A stretch of DNA of 64,000 nt from Gordionus sp. m RMFG-2023 (lineage: Eukaryota; Nematomorpha; Gordioida; Chordodea; Parachordodidae). Below the pieces are notes generated by a model that was given only the letters and a program-made list of their open reading frames with translations, was not told the origin of the DNA and did not search any database. Each line of letters opens with the position of its first letter. Within the stretch, counting starts at the first letter, position 1. The DNA is taken from the NCBI RefSeq assembly GCF_954871325.1, contig NC_088776.1, positions 17,112,052-17,176,051 on the forward strand. Direction: 5' to 3'. A program made the position numbers and the translations under genes. Below are positions 1-11,219 of the stretch, piece by piece.

Positions 1-240
1 AAGATGTTGACCTACATTGCAAAAACTTATAAGAAAAATATAGTATCAATACTTTTCCATCTACTTTCACTAATCTTTTACCATGTCCAGGGTATATTTT
101 GTACCCACTAAAAGAGCAAAGTTCTAGCCTAATAAATGTTAATAAGATTCAAATATTAAAAATTTACTTCATAATAGTTTACGTAGGAAATAATATGGTA
201 AATGTTTAAGCACTAGGAACATAAATTATATTATAATAAG
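1..240. other. AT-rich DNA, no feature seen
   Basis: No ORF of note, repeat end or RNA signal is visible here. Confidence 0.5.
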
Positions 241-249
241 TGCTAGTGC

Positions 250-690
250 TTGCTTTAAAATTTGGCGGGGGCAAAGTTTTTCTTATAATTATTAAAAATA
301 TGATGAATATATAATCGATTTTTTTTTCATTACCAATATAAATAAATTATTAATTTATATTATAAAAAGTCACAAATTTAATATCATGATATAAACAAAT
401 TAATAAATATGAATTAAAATTTTTTTTATAAATATTTCATTTCTTCATCACTTTGGCTTGTATTTTTTGAAAAGATTTTATTCCCCCGCGTTGATTCGTC
501 TATGTTTTGATATATGAATCTGTAATTCTTTTTGATATCGAAGGTTCGTTAATATTTATGAACATTAAACTTGATAAATTATTTAAACTCGCTCGATAAT
601 CTACCATGATCAAGTTTATAAGACGAAGCCGTGCACAATATTCAATACTATCGATAGTAAAAAAATTTTTTAATTTTTTCATATTTATTT
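250..690 (-). mobile_element. hAT-type fragment, copy 1
   Basis: The minus strand at 500-682 encodes 60 residues containing 'RLRLINLIMVDYRASLNNL', followed by 'FININEP'. This resembles the C-terminal dimerisation end of hAT transposases, where 'LK.L/R...R...L..LALL.I' is typical. The segment is repeated in diverged form at 995-1570, so the two are direct-repeat copies of one old family. No terminal inverted repeat or target duplication was found, so its limits are approximate. The hAT assignment is inference from a short degenerate match. Confidence 0.4.
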
Positions 691-839
691 AATTTGAATC
701 TTTGAGGGAGTCTATTTATTTTTTGTAAAATCGCCCATCTAGGTTCTTAGGTTCAATTTTTTTTCCAATAAAGAATATATATAATGATGGAAATAGGGGG
801 ATTCAAATATAACACTTTGAAAAAATTATTTAAAAAAAT

Positions 840-970
840 TATTAAATTTTTAGCGGGATGAATTGGGATGGGGGGGGGGGGGGGGTTTAGCCCCCTTGGC
901 ATAATATAACTACATGTACATCTCTGTTTATAATATAATTTGGCTAAAATTCTTATTGGATCTGCCAAAA
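840..970. mobile_element. G-run end of a hAT-like element
   Basis: A long G run followed by 'tttagcccccttgg' looks like the G-rich subterminal parts of the hAT elements ending at 29626 and 45319. No target duplication was found. Confidence 0.25.
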
Positions 971-994
971 TATATATATATTTCCAGTGGTGTA

Positions 995-1570
995 TTGTTT
1001 AAAAATTTGGCGGGTGAACAAAATTATTTTATACATTATCTAAAAATATGATGGATATAATCAATCTTTTTTTAAAAAATAAAAATTATTTCTGTATTTA
1101 TATTACATTATAAAAATAGTGTCACAAATTTAATACAACATATATAAAGATTTTATTCGTCATGATTAGTGTTAAAAAGCCCGATTCGGGTCGATTTTAA
1201 AAAACGCCCCAAATTAAGATTATAACTAAAATTAAGCCTAAATATTTTGCACATAGCTGGCAGAAATGCTTGGACATCTATTTGCCAAATCTCGTTGCTT
1301 ACATAATATTATTTTAGCCAAAATTTTAATCTAGACATTTTGAAAAATCGACCCAAATTAAGCTCTTAACAATACTAGCTATGATACATTTTCCATATTT
1401 TGATATATTGATCTGAAATCCACTCCAATAATAAAGGTTCATTTATATTTATAGATAATAAAATTGAATTATTTACTTACTCGCTCTATTATCAACCATG
1501 ATCAAATTCATAAGATAAAATCCCCTTTCACACTCGGCAGTGCTGCAAGGTTAAATAATTTTTTTTAATA
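995..1570 (-). mobile_element. hAT-type fragment, copy 2, split by a MITE
   Basis: This is a diverged direct copy of 250-690. It shares 'aaaatttggcggg' at its left, 'gtcacaaatttaata' in the middle and 'accatgatcaa' at its right. It is longer than copy 1 because the 211-bp MITE at 1167-1377 sits inside it: the flanks 'aaagattttattcg' and 'ttttgatata' are continuous in copy 1. The coding match is weaker than in copy 1. Confidence 0.4.
1167..1377. mobile_element. MITE of the tagtgttgttaa family (copy 1)
   Basis: A 211-bp element. It starts 'tagtgttaaaaagcccg' and ends 'ctcttaacaatacta', so its ends are inverted repeats. The flanks 'gtcatgat' (1159-1166) and 'gctatgat' (1378-1385) look like a decayed 8-bp target duplication (6 of 8). 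Same size and ends as the copies at 46687-46896 and 61602-61806. TIR style and 8-bp duplication point to hAT mobilisation. Confidence 0.65.
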
Positions 1571-1599
1571 TTTCCATAGGAATCTTTTCATTGATATAT

Positions 1600-2050
1600 T
1601 GTCGAAGTTAGGCCTATTTCAAATCGAATAGTATATTAGATATTAGAATAATTAATTTATTTTAATTATTAGTTGTATCTGAATCAAGTTACTTGAATAT
1701 AATCGAATATTTAACTATTTTTAAATAATTTGATCGAATATCTAGATTATTTCATCAAATATTTGAATTCTCTTAATAATAAATATATTTTTAATAAAAT
1801 AAAATTTTACATAATTTCATTTCTACTATTAATTAAAAACAAAAAAATTAAACAAAGCATATTTATTATTCAATTAGAGGATATTCGGACTACTTCCTAG
1901 CCCGGCCTTCAGCATGGGGGGGGGGGTAGATATAGCATAGGAATCACAAATTCCCATGAATCACAAATAGTGGTAAGTAACAAATGGGGATGGCTCACAA
2001 ATCATGAGATATCAGATTTTAAATAAAAATATAATATAGGTATGGAGCTG
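1600..2050. other. AT-rich spacer without gene
   Basis: Contains short repeats built on 'atcgaatattt' and a G run near 1915-1927. No coding signal. Confidence 0.4.
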
Positions 2051-2059
2051 ATCAGCCTA

Positions 2060-3330
2060 AATGAAAGGGAATAATGTTAGGAACGACGAAATAGTCCGTT
2101 TAAGTAAGAATGGATTCAGAATATATATAATTTTATTTATATTATAAAGATATTATACTATTATGTATTGTTATCACGATCTGATTATAATAAAATAACG
2201 AAGCATATATAGTTTTCTTAGTGAATTATACAAAATAATCAGCGCGGATAAAATGAAACATTGTTTAGGGAGATGAATTGGAAAACTTTAAAAAAAGCTA
2301 GTATCCTTGAGAATAGATATAGAATCTTATTTAAATAATTAATGAATTATATATATAGGTAAAATAAAAAAAAGTAATTACATAATTAAAATTAATTTAT
2401 TAAATATATAATTTTAAACCATCACTTTATTTCTAACTTACACAAATGGAATCAAAATTCCATTCTTGCTCCTTAGAATAAAAAATTGATTGACATTCAT
2501 TTGATATTCGACATGCATAAGTTTTAAGATTGTCATATGATATTTTATAAAATTATATATATAATCTACGAATTTACATTTAAACATCATTTGATTGACT
2601 TTAGATATTATATAAAATTATATATATATATATATAATCTAAAAATACACAATTACAACAACAATATGGTCATATAAATTAGTGAACCCCATATGACTTT
2701 TTTACTGAGTAATACAAAATAAGGAGTAGGAATAAAAGGGAATAATTATAGGTGCCACGAAATGGCAAGTTTTAAAGTTTTAAAAAGGTAGGATCCTTAA
2801 GAATAATCATTAGGAATAAAAGAGCATATTCGGCACCACAAGATGGTAACTTTAAAAAATAAAGATTCTATAGAATAAATATATTAATTTATATAAATTT
2901 TTAAAATATCATACTAGATATTGCTCTTTCATATGATAAAAATAGTGAACCATGTATAGTATTTTTATTGAATGTCTTTTTTTCTAATTAATGCAAAATA
3001 ATCCATATGGATAAAAGAGAGTAGGTGCCACGAAATGGCATTTTAAAAAAGGTGGTATCCTTAAGAATTTTATGGGTAAAAAGACATATTGTTCAGAACG
3101 ACAAAATGGTTAGCTTTAATAAATAAGAATTCTTAAGAAAAGATTATTTAAATTATAAAAATATCTTATTATGTAATACTCTTCAACATGTTGTATAGTT
3201 TTTTTATTGAATCTCTTTTTGAGTAATACAAAATAAACCGCAGAAATAAAAGGGAATAAGGATAGGTGCGACTGTTTCATATTACATGTACAGATATTTC
3301 CTTTATTATTACATAGACATATACATTTTC
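2060..3330. repeat. Tandem array of ~235-280 bp units
   Basis: The block 'gagtaatacaaaataa' followed by 'ggaataaaagggaataat', 'acgaaatggcaa' and 'ggatccttaagaata' recurs near 2065, 2240, 2715, 2990 and 3225, with half-unit copies near 2810 and 3075. The clearest spacings are about 230-280 bp. The same unit reappears at 14555-14860. No convincing coding. It could be a satellite or part of a retroelement end. Confidence 0.6.
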
Positions 3331-3349
3331 TTTTATTACTTCCATATAA

Positions 3350-6300
3350 TATCACTCCTCCTCATACTCCTGATCGTAATCTTTCTGGCTCTAGGCCCCT
3401 TTTTAATTGATCCCGATGCCTTATTCTTTCTCGTCCGTCAGTGAATGTCACTCGACTTAATTTAAATCCAATGTTTTCTACGATCACTCCGGATTCCTAT
3501 TTTCGGGTACTTCCATAAATTCTAACCCACACCGTCTGTCCAACCACAAATTCACATAAATTATCCCTCGAATCCATCTCTTGAGTTATCTCTTGCTTTA
3601 ATGCGAGTTCTACGGCCCAAAAACTTTTCGGCCAGCGACAATTCTTCCTCTTTTCGACTATTATTATAATATGCCACTGCTATCCACATTTTCCCTCCAC
3701 CGTACTTCGACTTTCTTAACCAGCTCTTAACAAGTGCCCCCATTCTTTCCGCCTGGCCGTTTCCCCGTTTCTGCACAAAATAACTTGAAATGACTACTTA
3801 TGAAGGCTGGACCCCCATCTGATATTATTATATTAGCTACTCCGAACCGGGCCCATAGATTTTTCAACATCCATACCACAACCTGAGTAGTCAATCCCCT
3901 CACTTCTTCGTACTCTATCCATTTGGGAAAAGCATCCACCACAAGGAGATATATCTTGTTTTCAAAATCGAAGAAGTCCAAATGTATTCTTTCCCACGGT
4001 CGTATCGCCTTCGGCCATACACTATTCTTGTCCTTACGGCGCATACTGGCCGATAAATTACACATTTTACAACCTCGGCAAATATTTTCAATTTCCTTCT
4101 TCATGCCAGGCCACCACACATATTCGCGCCCCCATTCCTTCATTCGTTCAATACCTTGATGTCCCGCATGTATTATGGATAACACTGCGCCTCTCAATTT
4201 TATTGGTACTACTCCTCGGTTTCCTCGCACCAGGCATTCATCAACTATAGCCAGCTCTTTTTCTATGCTTTTGAAATATTTATCTCCCTCTCTCCAAGGT
4301 CTCTTCCCCATAACACTCCTTTTAATTCTCATCAGCTTGCGATCTTTCAAAGTGACTTTCTTCAGCTCCTCCCACGTCGAGGGACTACCTCTAGATATCT
4401 CTGCTATTGCTCGAATTTGTTCATTTTCCTTTCTCTCCTCCACTTCTTCAGATCCTACTTCTTCCCCTTCATCTCCCCCTTCTTCTCCAGCGCCACATCG
4501 AGACAAAATATCAGGTAAATAGTTTTCCCTTCCCCGCCTATATTTCACTTGCACATCAAAACTGCCTACCAGTAACAACCATCTAACCGAGGAAATAACA
4601 TTAACTTCTTATTATCTTTCTTGAAAAGATGGACTAAAGGTTTGTGATCCATATAGATTACAAATATACGACCAATTAAGTATTCTCGACACTTGGTTAG
4701 TCCAAAAATAACTGCCAAGGCCTCTTGTTCAATCACGGAATACCTTGTTTCCGCTGCTCTAAAAATTCTCGAGAAAAACAAAATAGGCCTTTCCAGCTTG
4801 TTTATGCAATGCAATAATGCTCCACCCACACCCCTATTCGAAGCATCTACAGCTAATATTACTTCTAAATCGTTATTAAAACACACCAAAACTGGTTCTC
4901 TTCTGATTTTACTTTTCAGCTCTTCAAAAGCATCCTCCTGTTCATCTTGCCACTCGAATTTTTCTCCCTCCTTTAATAACTTACATAAAGGTGCTGCTAT
5001 CTGTGCAAAACTCTCTACAAATCGATGATAATAGTTTACCATTCCTAGAAAAACCTGCACTTCCACTTTATTATTCGGTCTTAGCATACTCGCAATCCCA
5101 GTCATGTTTCCAGCGATTTTATGTCCCAAATTTACGACTTCCGACACTCCTAACACACTTTTTTCCGCGCTCGCCCGTAATCCTTTATTTCTGATTCTTT
5201 TAAATACCTCTTCCAATCTTTGTTCATGCTGTACAGGAGTTTCTCCCATCACGAAAACATCATCCATATAATAAAACACACCTTCCAGTCCTTGAAAAAC
5301 AGCAGCCATCGTCCGTTGAAAAATCGGAGCCCAACCCTAAGTCCAAACGGTAATCTACAGAATGCATATAAACCCTTCGGAGTAGTGATAGTCAATAGCT
5401 TTCGTATCTCCGGCTTCACTCGTAATTGCAAGTAGGCATTGGAAAAATCAACTTTTGAAAAATATACACTACCCTTCAAATTAGCTAATATTTATTCAAT
5501 TCACGGCAGCGGATATTTGACCTCCACTACCCCCGGGTCGAGCGTGACCCAAAAATCTGCGCATAAACGTTTCCATTTGCCATCTACACCGGCACTAACG
5601 GTGTCGCCCATTCACTATATTCTACAGGACATACAATGCCTTTCTGCACCCACGATCCAATTCCTTATCCACTTCATTCCGCCATTCAAACGGTATTTGT
5701 CGCAAAGCACAAAATTTTGGCACATATCCCTCCTTTAACTTGATATCCACTTCGTAATCTCTGAGACATCCCAAACTTTCCTCAAAGATTTCCTTATAAT
5801 TATCCACCAATTTTCGCACTCTCTCTTGTACATTGATTAATCCAAATTTTATCTCCCACTTTGAAGTTCCTCGTATTCTTGTCGTTTTGTTTCCTTCTCC
5901 TTCATTTCTACTCCCTGATTACATATTCTTTTTGCATTTTCTTGTTTCTTATCATCTTTTCCTGCTTCTTTCGGCAGCCCTGTTTCATTATTTGGCATTT
6001 CATCTGATTACATTTCCAACTCTTTCCGATCATGAATTTCTTCCTTTTCTTCAGTTTTGTCCCTTTCTTTCTCTTAAAGTCACGACAATCCTTAAAAATT
6101 CCCATATTTTTTCTTCTAAAATTTTCCCCTATGTCCTCCTTAAAAATTTCCCCTATTTCTCTCATAGAATTCCCCCCGATATCTCTCCTAAAATTTCCTC
6201 CTATTTCTCCCCTAAAATTCCGCCCTATTCCACTCATAGAATTATCCCCGATTTCTCTCCTAAAATTTCCCCCTATTTATCCCGTAAAATTCCCCCATAT

Positions 6301-7740
6301 TTCTCTCATAGAATTCCCCCCGATTTCTCTCATAGAATTCCTCCCGATTTCTCTCCTAAAATTTTCCCCTATTTCTCCTCGACCATACTCTCCACCTTCT
6401 TCTCTCTTCCTTTCTTCCCCCAAAAAGGTCTAAATTCCTGGCAATTTCTCTCCATACCAATAATTCAAATCTATATTCTCCTCTCCTCTCTTAATTAATA
6501 AAAATGTACCTCACCATGCGAATACACCCCAAAAACCACAATCTGGTCCTATTCGAGTGATCCAGTCTCATCCCAATACAGCTTCTACCCTTCGGTTAAT
6601 TATCCACAAATCCATTATCTCCCTTCTATCCTCTAACATTACCTTTAATTTCACCCTTCCCATTACAGCCACCTCTGATCCGTCCAACTTCCGGATCTTG
6701 ATGTCTTCGCATTTAATCATTTCCTCCGCCCAAATATTTTCATAACTCATTACAGAGATGGCCGCTCCTGTATCAAACAACATGGTTACCATATTTCCAT
6801 TTAAATTTATCCACACCCTAGGACACGGATCATGTACTATCTCTTCTTGTATTCATGCATTTCAATTTTTCCATCTTTCCTTTATTATTAAAGTTCCCAA
6901 TTTTTCCCAACCGCTGCCTCTCGACCTCTATGGTTTGTTTTTCACTATCATATAGTCACAAGTACTTACACTTTCTTGCCACATGTCCCTCCTTTCGCCA
7001 CCTAAAGCAACTGTTATTCGGATATTTATTTTCCGTAAAATATGGTATTCCTATCTCCTTATCTTCCCTACTTTCAATAATATTTGGCACAATTTGCCCC
7101 ATGTCTCTCTGCGGAAAACCGCCTCAGGTATTGAAATTACTAACATTGCAGTCCTCTCTATTGTGACCAAATCGTCCACAGCCTGCCCATCGTAATTTAT
7201 CACGTTTTCCCGGACAATACGGGGCTATATGTCCATATTTCCCACACCCAAAACATTCGGTTTCTTGACAATATCTTTTCATATGACCTTGTTTTCCACA
7301 ATTATAACAATTTAAATTTTCTCTTCCTCGGGAATTAAAACTTGTTCTCATTTCCATTCGCCTTCCCTGCGAATTTTTTCTTGGCCATCTATATGACTCT
7401 CCCAACCGATTGTCATATCTAGGCCTACTATAATTGTCCCTTCTTTCTGTATTATTAATTCTCTCATTTCTATTGAACTCTCCCATATTGCTATCGGTCC
7501 ATCCTTTGATCAATTCTTGTGCAGTTAACCAGGTTACCTTATTCACATCTTCTTCTCCATTATGACCCTCAATGGTCAATGTCTGACCCTTAATCCTTAC
7601 ATTTCTACTTATTTTAATCCTTCTTCCAAATAATAAACTACCTACCCATATCACTAAAATTATCAGCGCGCCAAAAATGCTATATTGAATTTCCCAATAT
7701 TTCATGAATTTTAAACTTTTCATGTTTCTTACAAGAAATT
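3350..7740 (-). mobile_element. Ty3/gypsy retrotransposon fossil 1
   Basis: An old LTR-class element on the minus strand, read from about 7740 down to 3350. Parts in order: Gag tail with CCHC zinc knuckles (about 7130-7320, e.g. 'CYNCGKQGHMKRYC'), retroviral-type aspartic protease (about 6570-6820, 'FDTGAAISVMS'), a low-complexity repeat, reverse transcriptase with RNase H (about 4570-5820; 'YMDDV' active site, 'DASNRGVGGAL' for RNase H), and integrase (about 3400-4580; zinc-binding H-H-C-C motif, then 'HLDFFDFENKIYLLVVDAF'). The part order is Ty3/gypsy. It is broken, with several coding interruptions. No convincing LTR pair was found; a purine stretch near 3350-3370 may mark the 3' LTR boundary. 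Confidence 0.85.
6095..6390. repeat. ~24-bp tandem repeat inside gypsy fossil 1
   Basis: About 12 imperfect copies of a ~24-bp unit such as 'ttccccccgatttctctc' + 'atagaa'. Read on the minus strand in the element's direction it gives a repeated octapeptide of the type RGEIGGNF. It lies between the protease and reverse-transcriptase parts. Confidence 0.7.
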
Positions 7741-7884
7741 AACAATAACTTTTAAAATAAATATCTTAATTTTCTGTAAGGTTAGGAGGTATGAAATAAT
7801 TAGGACCGTAAATATTCCTATAAAGTACATATACATATATATATTGACTAAATAAATTTCTAACGTTTACTTGCTACAAATGTT

Positions 7885-8345
7885 TTTGAGACTATATTTT
7901 TATATACTACACAGCCACAAAGTACTTTTATATACCACTAAGCTCTCTTTTTTTATTTTATATATCACAAAGCCACACAGTACTTTTATATATCACTAAG
8001 CTTTTCTTTTTATATTACACAGAGCCACAAAGTACTTTTATATTCCACACAAAGCCACAAAGATCTTTTTATATACCACTAAGCTTTTCTTTTTATATTT
8101 CACAAAGCCACAAAGATCCTTTTATATACCACTAAGCTTTTTCTTTTTATATTCAACTAAGCCACAAAGTATTTTTATATACCACTAAGCTTTTTCTTTT
8201 TATATTCCACTAAGCCACAAAGTATTTTTATATACCACTAAGCTTTTTCTTTTTATATTCCAGCCCGTAACCCGCCACCACAAGCCACGTATTTTATATA
8301 CCACTAAGCTTTTCTTTTTATATTTCACAAAGCCACAAAGATCTT
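7885..8345. repeat. Minisatellite of ~45-60 bp units
   Basis: Around ten imperfect copies of 'tataccactaagc' + 'ttttctttttatat' + 'ccacaaagta'. It sits just upstream (in element direction) of the gag part of gypsy fossil 1 and may belong to its leader or LTR. No coding. Confidence 0.7.
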
Positions 8346-8814
8346 AAAAATTTTACAGCCCCCCCACCTTTTTTGTCCTTAACGACCAGGTTCTAGCGTT
8401 CAATTCGTTTCGGTCACGGCAGCGTCTACATGAGCGGGAGGGGTAGAAACAGTTTTCATCCTATTTTTTTGAGGGGGAAGGGGGTAGGCTGCTTTAATGG
8501 GGGTAGGATAAATTTTTTGGGGGGTTATCTATTAAATTTTGAGATGAAATAGGACACAATTTATTGCTGTAAAAATTAATACTTTTATTATAGAATTAAG
8601 TTAAGCAAATTTGTTTTAGTAATATAAATTTAAATTTTATTAACTAACTTCTTTTTTCTATCACAATCTATTTATACAAAAAATATCAAACAAAGTTAAT
8701 TGAATATATTAAACAATCAATTTAAATAATATAAGATATTCAAATGATATAACGTTAATATATTTTAAAAATAAATAAATATTCAAATTTAAAATATAAG
8801 ACTAATCAACAATT

Positions 8815-9075
8815 ATCAATGACATTAATACTATAGACTGCCGATCGTAATGCTAAAATCAAATTTGAAGTGGCAAAAATTGAAGTGATTGGTGGCCATT
8901 TTGTGTTTGTATCTTTTACGAAAGAAGCATATGATAATTTCATAAATTTCAGGTATATTTTTATTATGTTTATATTTATAATATATATATATATATTCTA
9001 ATTAAACACAAATTTATTATTTACCTTATATATTATAGTATATATGAATCAAATAAAGGTCACTACTGAATATTT
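8815..9075. repeat. Internal inverted repeat of the P-like element, left arm
   Basis: About 260 bp that match 10480-10737 in reverse orientation at roughly 90% or more by eye. On the plus strand it encodes 'FEVAKIEVIGGHFVFVSF' running into 'TKEAYDNFINFR' and then a GT splice site. The right arm has the same peptide with two changes. The match stops abruptly at about 9075, before the THAP exon. Confidence 0.8.
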
Positions 9076-9183
9076 TACTTGAAATATTTCTGCTCTTTAT
9101 TAACATTTGCAATTTATTATTTAATAATGAATATCTTTTATAAGAATTAAATTTAATATTTTTTAATTACTAAAAGATTTAAA

Positions 9184-9484
9184 ATGGTAGTATATTGCTG
9201 AGGAAGCAAAATTTCCTTTCATAAGTATGATATCTCAAATTAATTATTCTATTGTAAAAATTATTTATGTCAGATTTCCTATTAAAGATAAAATATTATT
9301 ACAAAAGTGGACCCATGCTGTGAAGAGAGAGAACTTCAATGTAACAAAATATAGTAAATTATGTTCAAAGCATTTTACACCAGATTCATTTATTCCATCT
9401 GTTACAAATCATGTTCAATTAAGAGAGGGAGCAATACCATCAATTTTTAATTTTCCAAAACATCTTCTAAAAGTAACAAAATAA
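9184..9484 (+). pseudogene. THAP-domain exons of a P-like transposase (N-terminal piece)
   Basis: Two exons separated by a 49-bp intron (9225-9273, GT-AG) give a THAP zinc finger, the DNA-binding domain of P-type transposases. Exon 1 begins at ATG 9184 with 'MVVYC', then one in-frame TGA, then 'GSKISFHK'; exon 2 continues 'FPIKDKILLQKWTHAVKREN' and then 'YSKLCSKHFTPDSF'. The C..C, W, C, H, F and P landmarks of the C2CH THAP fold are recognisable; the second zinc cysteine region is damaged by the stop. The frame ends at 9484 with no further transposase on this strand. It lies inside the element at 8420-11079. Confidence 0.75.
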
Positions 9485-9993
9485 TGAATAATAAATTATA
9501 ACATGCAGGTTTCCTAGAAGCTAGATTAATTCAAAAATACATGAATATTTTTTTTTATAGAAATCAATTCTAGATTTCTTTTGTATTTTTATAATTTATG
9601 TCTTATGTCTTTTATGTTTTATTTTTGCTTATAATTATGTTATTCCTTAATAAATATAAACTATCCATTTCTAAATATATTTCTTTATTTAAATTTAATT
9701 CACTAAAGTATAAAAATCAATAATGTAAATATATATCATAAAAAATACAAATAATATATATTATGTTATATTTACATCAAATAAAATAATTGTATTATTA
9801 TAATTAATATGTATCACGAAAAGAAAATATTAATCTTATAAATCAATAATGAATACAAATAATATATATATGTTATATTTATGTCTAATAAAATTAATTT
9901 ATTATAACCAATAAAGTCATTAGAAATTTTCAGATAATTTGTTCTTCACCTATAAATATTTAAGTTAAATAACATATTTTTATATTACTTGGT

Positions 9994-10735
9994 TTATTGC
10001 CCTTGAAAAAGTACAGCCTTGTTTAGTTTTTGCCTGATATTTAATTGTAATTTTTGATTTACTTTATTACCAAAATGATGCATTCTTATGTGCAGGTATC
10101 TGAAAATAAATTTTTATTAAAATCAAGTAAATATTATATATACCTTTTTATTATAAGTCTTATTATAATTTGATAATGACTTAACCCTGCCTCCTTGATC
10201 AAACATATGATCTTGCAGGTCACTAAGGATATTTGTGCCTAATATTTTTGACAATATTAGACATTCTATTTTTTTAACAGCATGTCTTTTGGTTATTTCA
10301 TCTACTTTTTCAAAAGCCCTGAATGAGCTCTCTGTTATTTTGCATAAATTTTACACGCTTTGGGATGGTATTATCAATCCACCATAATTCTTAATTTTTA
10401 TTAGTGTATAATTATTGTTGTTTGCGGAATTATCAATTAGGGAATGTAAACAGATATCACATCTAACTTTCTTTTCTTCATATTCAGTAGTGACCTTTAT
10501 TTGATTCATATATACTATAATATATAAGGTAAATAATAAATTGGTGTTTAATTAGAATATATATATATATATTATAAATATAAACATAATAAAAATATAC
10601 CTGAAATTTATGAAATTATCATATGGTTCTTTCGTAAAAGATACAAACACAAAATGGCCACCAGTCACTTCAATTTTTGCCACTTCAAATATATTAATCG
10701 GCAGTCTATAGTATTAATGTCATTGATTATTATAA
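9994..10735 (-). pseudogene. P-like transposase, C-terminal part
   Basis: Minus-strand coding in pieces. The first exon has 'FEVAKIEVTGGHFVFVSF' and ends 'NFINFR' at a GT site near 10610. After an intron follows 'EKKVRCDICLHSLIDN', 'NYGGLIIPSQSV', one in-frame TAA (10351-10353) and 'FRAFEKVDEITKRHAVKKIE', with 'SDLQDHMFDQGG' beyond. The last exon, after a ~44-bp intron, has 'YLHIRMHHFGNKVNQKLQ' and ends 'KAVLFQGQ' at a stop at 9994-9996. A paired-cysteine motif, a 'GGL..PS..V' segment and a final '(Y)..IR.HH.....L' helix are what I recall from THAP9/P-type transposase tails. At least one stop and a phase slip make it a relic. Confidence 0.7.
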
Positions 10736-10737
10736 TA
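10480..10737. repeat. Internal inverted repeat of the P-like element, right arm
   Basis: Reverse-complement partner of 8815-9075. This arm is continuous with the rest of the transposase tail on the minus strand, so it is probably the original and the left arm the copy. Confidence 0.8.
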
Positions 10738-11219
10738 CAATTATTGACCAAATCTATATATTGCAAACAATCATAAACATTGTTTTCCAAATCAGCAAGC
10801 TCATAATAATTAATTCATTGTAAATAATGGAGGTATTAATTGAATTTATGATCTAAAAAATAAATTCTTTATATTCACAAAATATCGATAGTTGGTAGTA
10901 GAGATAGATTAATTTAAGTTATCCTTATAAATTCTCTGAAAAGAGTATCAATATAATTATAAAGGTGAAAATAATAATAAAAAGACACTGCCGCCGAAGG
11001 CGGCGGGATTTTTTAGGGGGGTAGGCAAAGGTTTTTAAGGGGGTTTGCATCCAGTGAAAATACTGTCATGTAGACGCTGGGTCACGGTAACCATTTTTAT
11101 GTTTTTATTATATATATATATATATTTTGTGGTTCTATACTTTCCTTATTTGAATATTCTCGTAATTTCAAACCAATATTAAATTTTCAAAAAATTTTTT
11201 TTTTTTTTCTCTTTAGCTT

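Larger units (their letters stand above)
8420..11079. mobile_element. P-element-like (THAP) DNA transposon
   Basis: A 2660-bp DNA transposon with sharp ends. The terminal inverted repeat is 'cagcgtctacatga' (8420-8433; its complement at 11066-11079). Identical 8-bp target duplications 'ggtcacgg' flank it at 8412-8419 and 11080-11087. Eight-base duplications are known for P elements and hATs; the THAP exon and the transposase tail inside decide for the P/THAP group. The internal order is unusual: the N-terminal THAP piece is on the plus strand, the C-terminal piece on the minus strand, and ~260 bp of the C-terminal region is repeated in inverted form at 8815-9075. Broken, not able to encode a whole transposase. 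Confidence 0.85.

Noticed and set aside
2060-3330. LTR pair of gypsy fossil 1 with 14555-14860
   Set aside because: The left block is a multi-unit array and the right block a single unit; sizes and boundaries do not behave like two LTRs.
3923-4522. Plus-strand frames of 78-115 residues over gypsy fossil 1
   Set aside because: They are complements of the integrase and reverse-transcriptase coding on the minus strand.
5833-6498. A 221-residue plus-strand frame rich in Phe, Ser and Pro
   Set aside because: It runs opposite to the 24-bp repeat of the gypsy fossil; its repeats are the mirror of that minisatellite.
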